A stretch of DNA of 37,585 nt from Pirellulales bacterium (lineage in GTDB: Bacteria; Planctomycetota; Planctomycetia; Pirellulales; JAICIG01). The position numbers were made by a program, and so were the translations under genes. Position 1 is the stretch's first letter; each line of letters opens with the position of its first letter. Below, piece by piece: positions 1 to 7,457 of the stretch. Where the stretch lies: the NCBI GenBank assembly GCA_035533075.1, contig DATLUO010000100.1:1-37585 (forward strand), in the 5' to 3' direction. Under the pieces are notes generated by a model. It was not told the origin of the DNA and ran no database searches. It saw nothing but the letters and a program-made list of their open reading frames with translations.

Positions 1-1
1 G

Positions 2-148
2 AGCGCGCCGAGCAAGAAGTCGGCCATGCCCGAAGGGCTGCTGAACTCGCTCACGTTGGACGAGATCGCCGACCTGTTCGCTTATCTCAACAAGCCGGTC
101 GAGAGCGCCAACGTGACCCTGCAGCCATCCGTGAAGCGGATAAAGTAA
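2..148 (+). CDS. C-terminal end of a PVC-type heme-binding (cytochrome c-like) protein, partial
   Basis: Only the last 48 residues are in the window; the gene runs off the left edge. The visible part contains MPEGLLNSLTLDEIADLFAY, which resembles the end of the cytochrome c-like heme-binding domain common in large secreted planctomycete proteins: an axial-ligand Met followed by the closing helix. The CxxCH heme site would lie upstream and is not visible, so the assignment rests on this tail alone. The frame ends at TAA 146-148. In the same frame, directly after the stop, lies a fragment resembling the end of a ThuA-like domain. Confidence 0.7.
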   Translation, partial: SAPSKKSAMPEGLLNSLTLDEIADLFAYLNKPVESANVTLQPSVKRIK

Positions 149-250
149 AGGGGCCACGTCGGCGACTTCAGCCAGCCGGCCTTTTGCCAACGGCTGTTCA
201 ACGGCATCAACTGGGCCTGCGGCGAGGTTGCCGGCGCAGGGAAAGTCTAG
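149..250 (+). pseudogene. Possible ThuA-like C-terminal remnant
   Basis: After the TAA at 146-148 the same frame stays open to a TAG at 248-250. It reads GHVGDFSQPAFCQRLFNGIN followed by WACG. This resembles the end of ThuA-like (trehalose-utilisation) domains, which finish with a 'GH..DF..PAF..L..NGI.WA' pattern. There is no start codon or upstream domain, so it would be a scrap left by a deletion or readable only by readthrough. It overlaps the stop of the convergent MFS gene by four bases. The identification is from memory of the family and the piece is only about 33 residues. Confidence 0.35.
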
Positions 251-1509
251 CGGAACGTCAGGTCGCGCGGAATTCGCCGGGCCACGGGCCAGGCCAGCAG
301 GGTAAACGCCGCTCCCACGAGGAGCAGGGCTTTGAAACCGTCTTCCGGTCCCAGCCCGTCCTTGGCCCATTGGTAACAAAAGCCGCCGACCGAAGTGGCC
401 AAAAGCGTGCTGATGTTGCACACCGCCATAAAGCCCCCGAAGATCGTACCGGCGGCGTGCAACGGACAGGCCTGCGCCGCCAGGTCGCACTGGATCATGT
501 TGGCCGTCATATAGGTGAAACCCACGAAGACGCTGATGATCGCCGCGCTGGTGGTGCCTTGCAGAAACCAGTAGGCCAGCGTGCTCGCGACGCCGCCCAG
601 CACGGCCGTCGGCACCAGCCAGCGCATCGACACCTTTCGGCAATAAACGCCGTAGCTGGCGCAGGCCGCGATCGAACCCACCGCCAGCAAAGAAATCGTA
701 TCGCCGTAAAAAGCGTCCGACATGTGCCGCGTCGTGGTCATGTGCAGGTAAAGCACCGACTGCGTGAACGGATTGAAATGCCACACGAACAGGAACGCCC
801 CCACGCTCCACACCGTCGGCGAGCGAACGGCCTGTGAGAAGGTGGAGCGAATCGTCGGTAAATCGTCCTCGACCTCCACCACCCGCGGCTCGCGCACGCA
901 CAGCACCGTCAAGAGCAGAGCCAGCGTCGCCAGACCCCCGCAGATCAAAAACGCCCACTCCTCGTGATGTTGCTGGCAAAGCTTTCCGCCGAGCTGTCCT
1001 GTAAGAATGGTGGCCGCATAGCAGGACCCCCAGCGGACCGACTGCAGCCGCGCCGTGATGCCGCGAGGCCGGCCGGCCTCGATAATCAGGGCGTCGAGCA
1101 CGACGTCGGCAAACGTCACCGCAAACGTCGGAATCATCAGCGTCAGCATCAAGAACATCCGCGAGCCGGACGGCAACGGCATGAGTGCGTACAGCCCGCA
1201 GAAGCAGACGCTGGCCAGAACGCCCATCGACAGCAGGTAGCTCTTGCGGCGGTATCCGGCCAGGGGCAAAAAGTCGGTCATCAGCCCGAACAGCGGCTTG
1301 AAGCACCACGGCCAACCGAGCAACGCCACCAGCGTGGTCATCTCGCCGGGGGCGGTGTTCCACTGTTTCAGCAGCGAATAAATGGGCTGGTGGACGAGGC
1401 CGGTGGCCGTTTCGTTCATCCCTTGAACGAAGTAGAGCGCGGCGAAGAGCAGGACGACGCCAACCAGCCCTCCTCGCACTCTCGCCACCGTTGTCGCCGA
1501 AACCGTCAT
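247..1509 (-). CDS. MFS transporter, folate/biopterin (BT1)-like
   Basis: A 420-residue integral membrane protein with about 12 hydrophobic segments, the usual size of a major facilitator. The first segment is followed by a conserved region containing CFKPLFGLMTDFLPLAGYRR (about residues 69-88). This fits the BT1/folate-biopterin transporter hallmark, in which 'KPLYG..SDF.P..GYRR' replaces the usual MFS loop motif. BT1 members move folates or pterins; the substrate here cannot be read from sequence. The gene lies 249 bp downstream of the SbcD-like nuclease on the same strand, with no recognisable gene between, so co-transcription is possible but unsupported. A generic MFS permease is the alternative. 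Confidence 0.8.
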   Translation of the reverse strand: MTVSATTVARVRGGLVGVVLLFAALYFVQGMNETATGLVHQPIYSLLKQWNTAPGEMTTLVALLGWPWCFKPLFGLMTDFLPLAGYRRKSYLLSMGVLASVCFCGLYALMPLPSGSRMFLMLTLMIPTFAVTFADVVLDALIIEAGRPRGITARLQSVRWGSCYAATILTGQLGGKLCQQHHEEWAFLICGGLATLALLLTVLCVREPRVVEVEDDLPTIRSTFSQAVRSPTVWSVGAFLFVWHFNPFTQSVLYLHMTTTRHMSDAFYGDTISLLAVGSIAACASYGVYCRKVSMRWLVPTAVLGGVASTLAYWFLQGTTSAAIISVFVGFTYMTANMIQCDLAAQACPLHAAGTIFGGFMAVCNISTLLATSVGGFCYQWAKDGLGPEDGFKALLLVGAAFTLLAWPVARRIPRDLTFR

Positions 1510-1758
1510 CCGCCGCGCAGCCTTGCATTCGAGCCACGACAGCGGTCCGCCACAACCGTCGCGAAGCCAAAGGAATAGTCAAAAAAAGCAACGCGACCAA
1601 GGCGTCGCCAGGTAGTGTAGGCAAAGAGCGTGGCGGGCCTGCCCCTGTGCTCTTGTTTTGCTTTAGATAAGCCTACCAGTAATCGCTTGGCTCGTCGTCC
1701 CCCTTCTGGGACGGCATCTCGGTCCAGAGTCTGCTGCAATTCACCAAGTACAAGCACG

Positions 1759-3030
1759 CTAAGTGTTTACGTCGATCGACCGGCCGGCCAGCCTGCTCAA
1801 CAGGAGCGGCTGAACCTGCTCCAGCAGGGGCCGAATGGCCTTGGGATCGCCGAACGGCAGGGCATCGTCGAGATCCTTCAACTCATTGGGCAGCTTGCGA
1901 GACAGGTCGGCAAACTCTTCGGCAAGCTTGGCAAGCAGCGCGTCGTTATCTCGAACTTCAGCGATGTATTCGACGAGTTCGCTCAGGGGTCCGTCGTCAG
2001 CCAGCGACGCGTGCTCGTCGCGCGGCAATGAGGTCTGGAACTGGACCTTTTCGATCCAGACGTTTCCCCGGCCAAGCCCGTACACCACGGCACGGACCTC
2101 GTTCGTCCACTGATGCATGTCGGCCGCAAGCCTCTCGTGGGCGCGGCATGCGCCCGAAATCTCGACCCGTGCGGCCAGCGGGCGTCCTTCGCTCGTCGCC
2201 ACCAAGTCGCCAAGTTTGCGTGCGACGCTCTCCACGACGGCATAGCCGTCTTCAGCCCCGGTAGCATCGACAAGACAACGTTCCCAGCGAAGCACGTCGA
2301 GCGGTTCGAAACGAAGCTCTGCCTGTTGGCGGTCATCGACCGTCACGACGAGGCAGCCCTTCGCACCCGCCTCTCGGATATGGCGGCCCTGGATATTGCC
2401 CGAAAAATGGATTCGTGGGTCGTCCCACACGCAGCCCCGCTGGTGAATGTGCCCCAAGGCCCAATAATCGTAGCGTTTGCTGCGAAGGTCGTCGTAGCAA
2501 CACTGGGCATAGTTGGGGTGCGCCGCGCTGCCGGCGGCCGAAGTGTGCAATAAGCCGATGTTGAAGTGGCCGGGCACGGACGCCGGGTAAGCCTCGGCCA
2601 GGTTGTCGGTGCAGGCGGCAGTGGCAAATCCCTGGCCGTGTACCGAAACGCCGAGATCGTCGAACGAATGGGTCTCCGGCCTTTTGGTCGAGAACCGCAG
2701 CACGTTGTCGGGCAAGCGCAGCGAACGGGTCATGCGGTTTGCCGCGTCGTGGTTGCCGGCGATCAGGCAGACCTGGATGCCCGCCTCGCGCAGCTTCGAT
2801 ACTTCGCTGACGAAGAACAGCCCCGTGCGGTGGTCGCGCCAGTCGCCGTCGTAGAGGTCGCCGGCGATCAGCACGAAATCGACCTTTTCGTCGATGGCCA
2901 ACTGCACGAGGTGGCCGAGTGCCTGCCGCGTGGCGCCGCGAATCTCTTCGACCGGCGCGCCCTCGTAGCGTTCCAGGCCCTTGAGCGGGCTGTCGAGGTG
3001 AATATCGGCGGTGTGAAGGAATTTGACCAT
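1759..3030 (-). CDS. SbcD/Mre11-type DNA repair exonuclease (metallophosphoesterase)
   Basis: 423 residues with the full metallophosphoesterase motif set: D-x-H in HTADIHLDSP near the N-terminus, GDLYD in AGDLYDGDWRD, GNHD in AGNHDAA, a later H in GLLHTS, and GHIH in YWALGHIHQRG. These residues bind two metal ions in the SbcD/Mre11/YhaO nucleases that trim DNA ends in the cytoplasm. The C-terminal 170 residues match the capping and partner-binding part in position but show no motif I recognise. In many genomes the next gene is the SMC-like ATPase partner (SbcC/YhaN); here the next gene is an MFS transporter. No Shine-Dalgarno sequence is visible before ATG 3030; a heptamer array begins 13 bp upstream. 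Confidence 0.9.
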   Translation of the reverse strand: MVKFLHTADIHLDSPLKGLERYEGAPVEEIRGATRQALGHLVQLAIDEKVDFVLIAGDLYDGDWRDHRTGLFFVSEVSKLREAGIQVCLIAGNHDAANRMTRSLRLPDNVLRFSTKRPETHSFDDLGVSVHGQGFATAACTDNLAEAYPASVPGHFNIGLLHTSAAGSAAHPNYAQCCYDDLRSKRYDYWALGHIHQRGCVWDDPRIHFSGNIQGRHIREAGAKGCLVVTVDDRQQAELRFEPLDVLRWERCLVDATGAEDGYAVVESVARKLGDLVATSEGRPLAARVEISGACRAHERLAADMHQWTNEVRAVVYGLGRGNVWIEKVQFQTSLPRDEHASLADDGPLSELVEYIAEVRDNDALLAKLAEEFADLSRKLPNELKDLDDALPFGDPKAIRPLLEQVQPLLLSRLAGRSIDVNT

Positions 3031-3042
3031 CCGTGGCTATGA

Positions 3043-3079
3043 GGGTTCAGGGTTCAGGGGTCGGGGTTCAGGGTTCAGG
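3043..3079. repeat. GGGTTCA heptamer array, copy 1
   Basis: Four or more imperfect copies of GGGTTCA, with one GGGGTCG variant, end 13 bp upstream of the start codon of the minus-strand nuclease gene. A longer array of the same heptamer lies at 33772-33833, also just before a minus-strand start codon. Read on the minus strand, both give a CTGAACC-rich leader. Two unlinked copies in one window suggest a dispersed genomic repeat. Confidence 0.85.
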
Positions 3080-3085
3080 ATGCCG

Positions 3086-3297
3086 CTGTCGGTAAGGTGG
3101 GGCAAGCGAGCTTGCGAGCGCTGGCCCACCGACACCGACGGAGAGAAGGAGCGACGGAGAGAAGGAGAGAGACAGCGAGCCGCGTCGCTCTAACATTTCT
3201 TTCTCTCCCTCCCTCCGTCTCTCCTTCGCTCTCTCTCCAATCGGTGGGCCGGCGCTCGCAAGCTCGCTGGTCCCACCTTACATTGACCTGACCGACA
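3086..3297. repeat. Large imperfect inverted repeat with purine/pyrimidine core
   Basis: Outer arms at 3093-3132 and 3241-3280 are 40 nt each and differ at about four positions. They include a perfect 17-bp block (3105-3121 against 3252-3268) and a perfect 10-bp block (3123-3132 against 3241-3250). Between them the left side is G/A-rich, with a 15-mer repeated at 3137-3151 and 3153-3167, and the right side is C/T-rich, so pairing can continue inward. TGTCGGT (3087-3093) and ACCGACA (3291-3297) flank the arms. The element fills the gap between divergent genes. There is no ORF and no U-tract, so it is not a normal terminator; a MITE-like or REP-like element is possible. Confidence 0.85.
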
Positions 3298-3317
3298 CTA
3301 TACTAAATTAGCAGAAC

Positions 3318-5243
3318 ATGCTCGACGCGCCCCACCCATCTCGATTTTCCCAAAGTGCCGCCATCGGGCTGGCGGCGCTCGTGATTGTGGCGGCGGGGAC
3401 GATCGTTTATCTCAACAGCCTGCATGCCGCGTTCGTGCTCGACGACCTGCGGGCGATCGAGCACAACCCCAGCATCCGCCAAATGCTGCCGCTGAGCAAG
3501 TTCTTCCATCCTCCCGCAGCTATGTCGTTCTCCGGACGCCCGCTCGTCTACTTCACCTTCGCCGTCAATATGGCTCTCGACCAGCACCTGTTTCGCGGGC
3601 GGCTTCCGGCAGGGACGGTGCGCGCCGTCGGCTTCCACTTGTTCAACCTCGTCGTGCATCTCTTGGCCGGACTGACGTTGTTTGGCGTGGTCAGGCGGAC
3701 CTTCGCCTACCACGCGGCCGGCCAGGCCGACTTGGCCCTGTGGATGGCTCTTCTTTCCGCCCTGCTCTGGACGGTTCACCCGTTGCTGACCGAATCGGTG
3801 ACGTACACCGTGGAGCGGACTGAATCGATGTGCGGGTTGTTTTATCTGCTCACGCTGTATTGCGTCATTCGCGGGGCTGAAAGCTCGTCCTGGCGCCGGT
3901 CGTGGACCTGGTACTTCGCGACCTTCCTCGCCTGTCTGGCGGGCATGGCCAGTAAAGAGGTGATGGTTTCGGCCCCGGTGATCGTCGCCGCCTACGATCG
4001 CATCTTTCTCTCGGCATCCTTGCGCGAGGTGCGGAGGCGTCGCGGGGGGCTGTACCTGGGTCTGGCGGCGACCTGGTTGTTGCTTGTCGGCCTGATGGTG
4101 TCGGCCGGAAGCCGTGGGCAATCCGCCGGTTTCGGGGGCGACATGACTGCCTGGCAGTATGCCCAGACCCAGTTCGGCGTCATCGTTCATTATCTCTGGT
4201 TATGCTTTTGGCCACGGTCTCTGCTGTTCGATTATGGCGACCGTCTGGCCAGCGGCCCGGCCGAGGTATGGCCCTACGCGGCCGTCATCGCGGCCCTCGT
4301 CGCAGCCACGATTGTCGCACTTTGGCGTTGGCCCAAATTGGGATTCGCCGGCCTCGCCTTCTTCGCCCTCTTGTCGCCGACGTCGAGCTTCGTGCCGCTC
4401 ATCACTCAAACCGCCGCCGAACACCGGATGTACCTCGCCTTGGCCGCGGTGATCGTCGAAGTCGTGGCGCTCGTCCACCTCCTGTGGTGCCAGACCGCGC
4501 CTCACGCCGCGGCCGTGAAATGGTTTGCCGCCACCGTGGCATCGGTCATTTTGGTTCTGCTCGGTTGCCAGACCGTCGCCCGCAACCGCGATTACGCCAC
4601 CCCCTACCGGCTCTGGAAAGATACCGTCCGAAAAAACCCCGACAGCGCTCGCGCGCACCGCGGGCTGTGCCAGGCACTGCTTGCGGAGGGATTGCCGCGG
4701 CCGGCCATTCAAGAAGCGACGGCGGCCTTGGAACTGCGAGAAGAGCCGCTGGCACATCTCAATCGCGGCACGGCTTATCTCGCCATTGGCCAACCGGAGA
4801 AAGCCTTGGCCGATTTCAACGACGCGGTCCGGCTCGATGCGAGCGATGCGATGGGTTGGTACAACCGCGGTTTGGCGGAGACCCAGGTACACGACCTGGA
4901 AGCGGCTCTCGACGACTTCAGCCAGGCCCTTGCGCTCAGACCTGAATTCTCGGCAGCCTGGCTGAATCGCGGTGTTTCTTACGCGGTCCGCGACGAACTT
5001 GCCCTCGCGGAACACGACTTCGACCATGTAATCCAGCTCGAGCCGCATGCCGCCGACGCCTATTTGTACCGGGCGGATGTGCGTTTTCGCCAGAAGAAAT
5101 TCAGGCCGGCCTGGGACGACTTGCAGATGGCCGAAAAGTTGGGAGCGACCGTCGATCCCGAGTTTCGGCGCCAGGTTCAGGAGTCTTTGACTGGCGCGGC
5201 CGAGGGAGGCAAAGGGAAAAGGTCCGCCGACGACGAGGATTGA
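3318..5243 (+). CDS. TMTC/O-mannosyltransferase-like membrane protein with C-terminal TPRs
   Basis: 641 residues. The first 430 contain about ten hydrophobic segments. The first is followed by a loop with the acidic pair in AAFVLDDLRAIEHNP, the position of the catalytic acidic residue in GT-C glycosyltransferases. Further conserved blocks are FHLFNLVVHL and WTVHPLLTESVTYTVERTES, typical of the TMTC family (membrane O-mannosyltransferases with TPRs) and of many bacterial homologues. Residues about 440-625 form five tetratricopeptide repeats, for example AHLNRGTAYLAIGQPEKALA. The likely role is lipid-linked sugar transfer onto exported proteins, but the acceptor is unknown. A 201-bp gap separates it from the adaptor gene downstream, so an operon is uncertain. 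Confidence 0.8.
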   Translation: MLDAPHPSRFSQSAAIGLAALVIVAAGTIVYLNSLHAAFVLDDLRAIEHNPSIRQMLPLSKFFHPPAAMSFSGRPLVYFTFAVNMALDQHLFRGRLPAGTVRAVGFHLFNLVVHLLAGLTLFGVVRRTFAYHAAGQADLALWMALLSALLWTVHPLLTESVTYTVERTESMCGLFYLLTLYCVIRGAESSSWRRSWTWYFATFLACLAGMASKEVMVSAPVIVAAYDRIFLSASLREVRRRRGGLYLGLAATWLLLVGLMVSAGSRGQSAGFGGDMTAWQYAQTQFGVIVHYLWLCFWPRSLLFDYGDRLASGPAEVWPYAAVIAALVAATIVALWRWPKLGFAGLAFFALLSPTSSFVPLITQTAAEHRMYLALAAVIVEVVALVHLLWCQTAPHAAAVKWFAATVASVILVLLGCQTVARNRDYATPYRLWKDTVRKNPDSARAHRGLCQALLAEGLPRPAIQEATAALELREEPLAHLNRGTAYLAIGQPEKALADFNDAVRLDASDAMGWYNRGLAETQVHDLEAALDDFSQALALRPEFSAAWLNRGVSYAVRDELALAEHDFDHVIQLEPHAADAYLYRADVRFRQKKFRPAWDDLQMAEKLGATVDPEFRRQVQESLTGAAEGGKGKRSADDED

Positions 5244-5444
5244 GACGGGCCGGGAAACCCAGCCCTGTAGGCACAACCGTTGAAACCGTCATTTCCTGCT
5301 TGCAAAGAGCGGCCAATTAACGAACAATAGTAACCGTGGGGGCAGACACCCGCACTACGTTTCTAGGCCGGCCGGCGGACACCGCGCAACCGAGCCTGAG
5401 CATGCCTTCCCGCCCTCCCACCGCTTTTTAAGAGGAACCCATCC

Positions 5445-7454
5445 ATGAGCGCCATGACGGCCGAAGACCGCGGCGTCACGAAACGTCTTCAAAATGGCTT
5501 TGCCGGTCGCTCCCCGCGCCGCGCGGGCGGAAACTGGCTGAAGTGGGTGTTGTCGTTCGTCGGCTTTTTGGGACTCAGCGGCATCGGTTATTTCGCCTTT
5601 GCCCATTACTACGTCGGCGATGGCGACGAGGCGGACAGCCGACTGCTGACCACCGCCGTCAAGAAGGGCGATTTGCTCGTCACGGTGACGGAAGACGGCA
5701 ACGTCGAGAGCGCGAAGAACATCGAGCTGCGGTGCAAAGTGCCCGGCCCGATCACGATTCTGAGCATCGTGGACGACGGCAAGCACGTGGCGAAAGACGA
5801 CGTGTTGGCGGAGCTCGATTCATACTCGACCGACGAGGCGATTCGCGACCAACAGATTCTGGTGGCCAAGGCCGAAGCGGCCAAGATCAAGTCGTCCAAA
5901 GACTTCTCCGCCGCCGAAATCTCGGTGGACGAATACGACAAGGGCACCTTCGTGCAAACGCTGCAGCAGCTCGAGGCCAATATCACCGTGGCCAAGCAGA
6001 ACCTTTCGAGCGCCGAAAACCTGTTGCACTACAGCCGTAAAATGCACCGCAAGGGGTACGTGACGCAGCTCGACGTCGAGTCGAAGGAATTCGCCGTCGA
6101 GCAGGCCAAGCTCAATCTCGGCGTGGCCGAAACGCAAAAAGACGTGCTGGAGAAATACACCAAGGCGAAAACGCTCGAAGGGCTGATCAGCGTGCGCGAC
6201 AGCGCCGGGGCGATGATGAAGTCGGACGAGGCCGCCTATCAGAAGGAAGTGGCCAAGTTGGAGCGATTGCAAAAGCAACTCGAAGGCTGCACGATCCGCG
6301 CTCCGCAAGACGGCATGGTGGTGTGGGCCAACGACATCTCGGGCGGACGTCGCGGAGAGTCGGCCCCCAAGATCGACCTGGGCGCCAGCGTGCAGCAGAA
6401 CCAGGTGATCTTCAAGCTGCCCGACCTGAAGCACATGCAAGTCAAGACGCTCGTTCACGAGACGAAGGTCGACCAGCTTCGCATCGGCATGCGGGCGCGG
6501 GTGCAGATTCAAGACCGCGAGTTTCAGGGCGAAATCGGCACGATTGCAAACCAGCCTGAGCCGGGCAGTTTTTTCAGCTCTTCCGTCAAGGAATACGGCA
6601 CGATCGTCAGTATCGACGGCGAGCCTGACGGGCTGAAGCCGGGCATGACCGCGGAAGTCGAAATTCTCGTCGACGAAAAGAAAAACGTGCTGCAGGTTCC
6701 GGTGCAGTGCGTGGTCGAGAGCGGCAGCAAGTTTCATGCTTTTGTCAAGACCCGCAAGGGCGTTGAAACACGCGACTTGGTGCTGGGCAGCACCAACGAC
6801 ACCGTCATTGAAATCGTCGACGGCCTGAAGGAAGGCGAGTTGGTGCTCTTGAATCCGCGGGCCGACGTGCCCGATGCTTCGAACGAGTCTGCCGAAGGCG
6901 AGGCGGTTGACGTGAGCAAGCGGTTTGGCACGGCGCATGCGAAGCCCGATGCCGCCGCTCCCGCCAGTGCCGCAGGTCCGGGCGCCGGCCCGCCGGGCGG
7001 TGGTCCGAGAGACGGCGCACCGGGTGAAGGCGGCGGCCGGCGACGCGGGCAGGGCGGTCAAGGTCGACAGGGTGGCCCGGGCGGCGATATGCAAGCCGGG
7101 CCCGGTGGAGGCGGTGGTCCCGGCGGCGGATTTAGCGGGGCTGGTCCTGGCGGCGGCGGGCAGGGCGGCGGCGGGCAGGGCGGCGGCGGGCAGGGCGGCA
7201 ATCGTCGTCCACGCAGCTTCAAAGAGATGGACGCGAACGGTGATGGAAAGATCACCGTGGATGAACTGCCCGAGCGAGCTCAACAATTCTTTGGCATGAT
7301 GGACGCCAACGGTGACGGCTTCGTCGACGAGGCCGAACACAAGGCGAACGCCGAGAGGCGCCGCCAGGGTGGCGGGCCAGGCGGTGCGGGAGGCTTTGGT
7401 GGGGGCGGTTTCGGCGGCGGGGGGCCGGGTGGCGGACCACCGGGTGGCCAGTAA
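5445..7454 (+). CDS. HlyD/MacA-type efflux adaptor fused to a Gly-rich linker and two EF-hands
   Basis: 669 residues, well above the usual 350-450 for this family. A membrane anchor sits at about residues 33-52, followed by a biotinyl-lipoyl-like and beta-barrel adaptor core to about 470, with a long helical hairpin containing AEAAKIKSSKDFSAAEISVD. Residues 500-590 and 640-669 are Gly/Pro-rich. Between these lie two EF-hand loops, DANGDGKITVDE (from residue 596) and DANGDGFVDEAE (from residue 620), with all calcium-binding positions present. Start: AAGAGGA lies upstream of ATG 5445. The stop is 3 bp before the permease gene, so the two are almost certainly one operon. The adaptor core is expected to bridge an inner-membrane transporter to outer layers; the EF-hands suggest calcium sensing or cell-surface binding. 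Confidence 0.9.
   Translation: MSAMTAEDRGVTKRLQNGFAGRSPRRAGGNWLKWVLSFVGFLGLSGIGYFAFAHYYVGDGDEADSRLLTTAVKKGDLLVTVTEDGNVESAKNIELRCKVPGPITILSIVDDGKHVAKDDVLAELDSYSTDEAIRDQQILVAKAEAAKIKSSKDFSAAEISVDEYDKGTFVQTLQQLEANITVAKQNLSSAENLLHYSRKMHRKGYVTQLDVESKEFAVEQAKLNLGVAETQKDVLEKYTKAKTLEGLISVRDSAGAMMKSDEAAYQKEVAKLERLQKQLEGCTIRAPQDGMVVWANDISGGRRGESAPKIDLGASVQQNQVIFKLPDLKHMQVKTLVHETKVDQLRIGMRARVQIQDREFQGEIGTIANQPEPGSFFSSSVKEYGTIVSIDGEPDGLKPGMTAEVEILVDEKKNVLQVPVQCVVESGSKFHAFVKTRKGVETRDLVLGSTNDTVIEIVDGLKEGELVLLNPRADVPDASNESAEGEAVDVSKRFGTAHAKPDAAAPASAAGPGAGPPGGGPRDGAPGEGGGRRRGQGGQGRQGGPGGDMQAGPGGGGGPGGGFSGAGPGGGGQGGGGQGGGGQGGNRRPRSFKEMDANGDGKITVDELPERAQQFFGMMDANGDGFVDEAEHKANAERRRQGGGPGGAGGFGGGGFGGGGPGGGPPGGQ
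7151..7195 (+). repeat. Three perfect 15-bp tandem repeats in the adaptor gene
   Basis: Three identical 15-bp units at 7151-7165, 7166-7180 and 7181-7195 encode GGGQG-type repeats in the glycine-rich linker before the EF-hands. Because the unit is a multiple of three, copy number can change without breaking the frame, so linker length may vary between strains. Confidence 0.9.
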
Positions 7455-7457
7455 AGC

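Noticed and set aside
1506..1757. 83-codon frame between the MFS transporter and the nuclease
   Set aside because: No family features and no convincing ribosome site. The four-base overlap with the MFS start is not enough to support it.
3137..3167. Tandem 15-mers as a possible CRISPR array
   Set aside because: Only two copies with a 1-bp gap, and they lie inside a large inverted repeat; there are no spacers.
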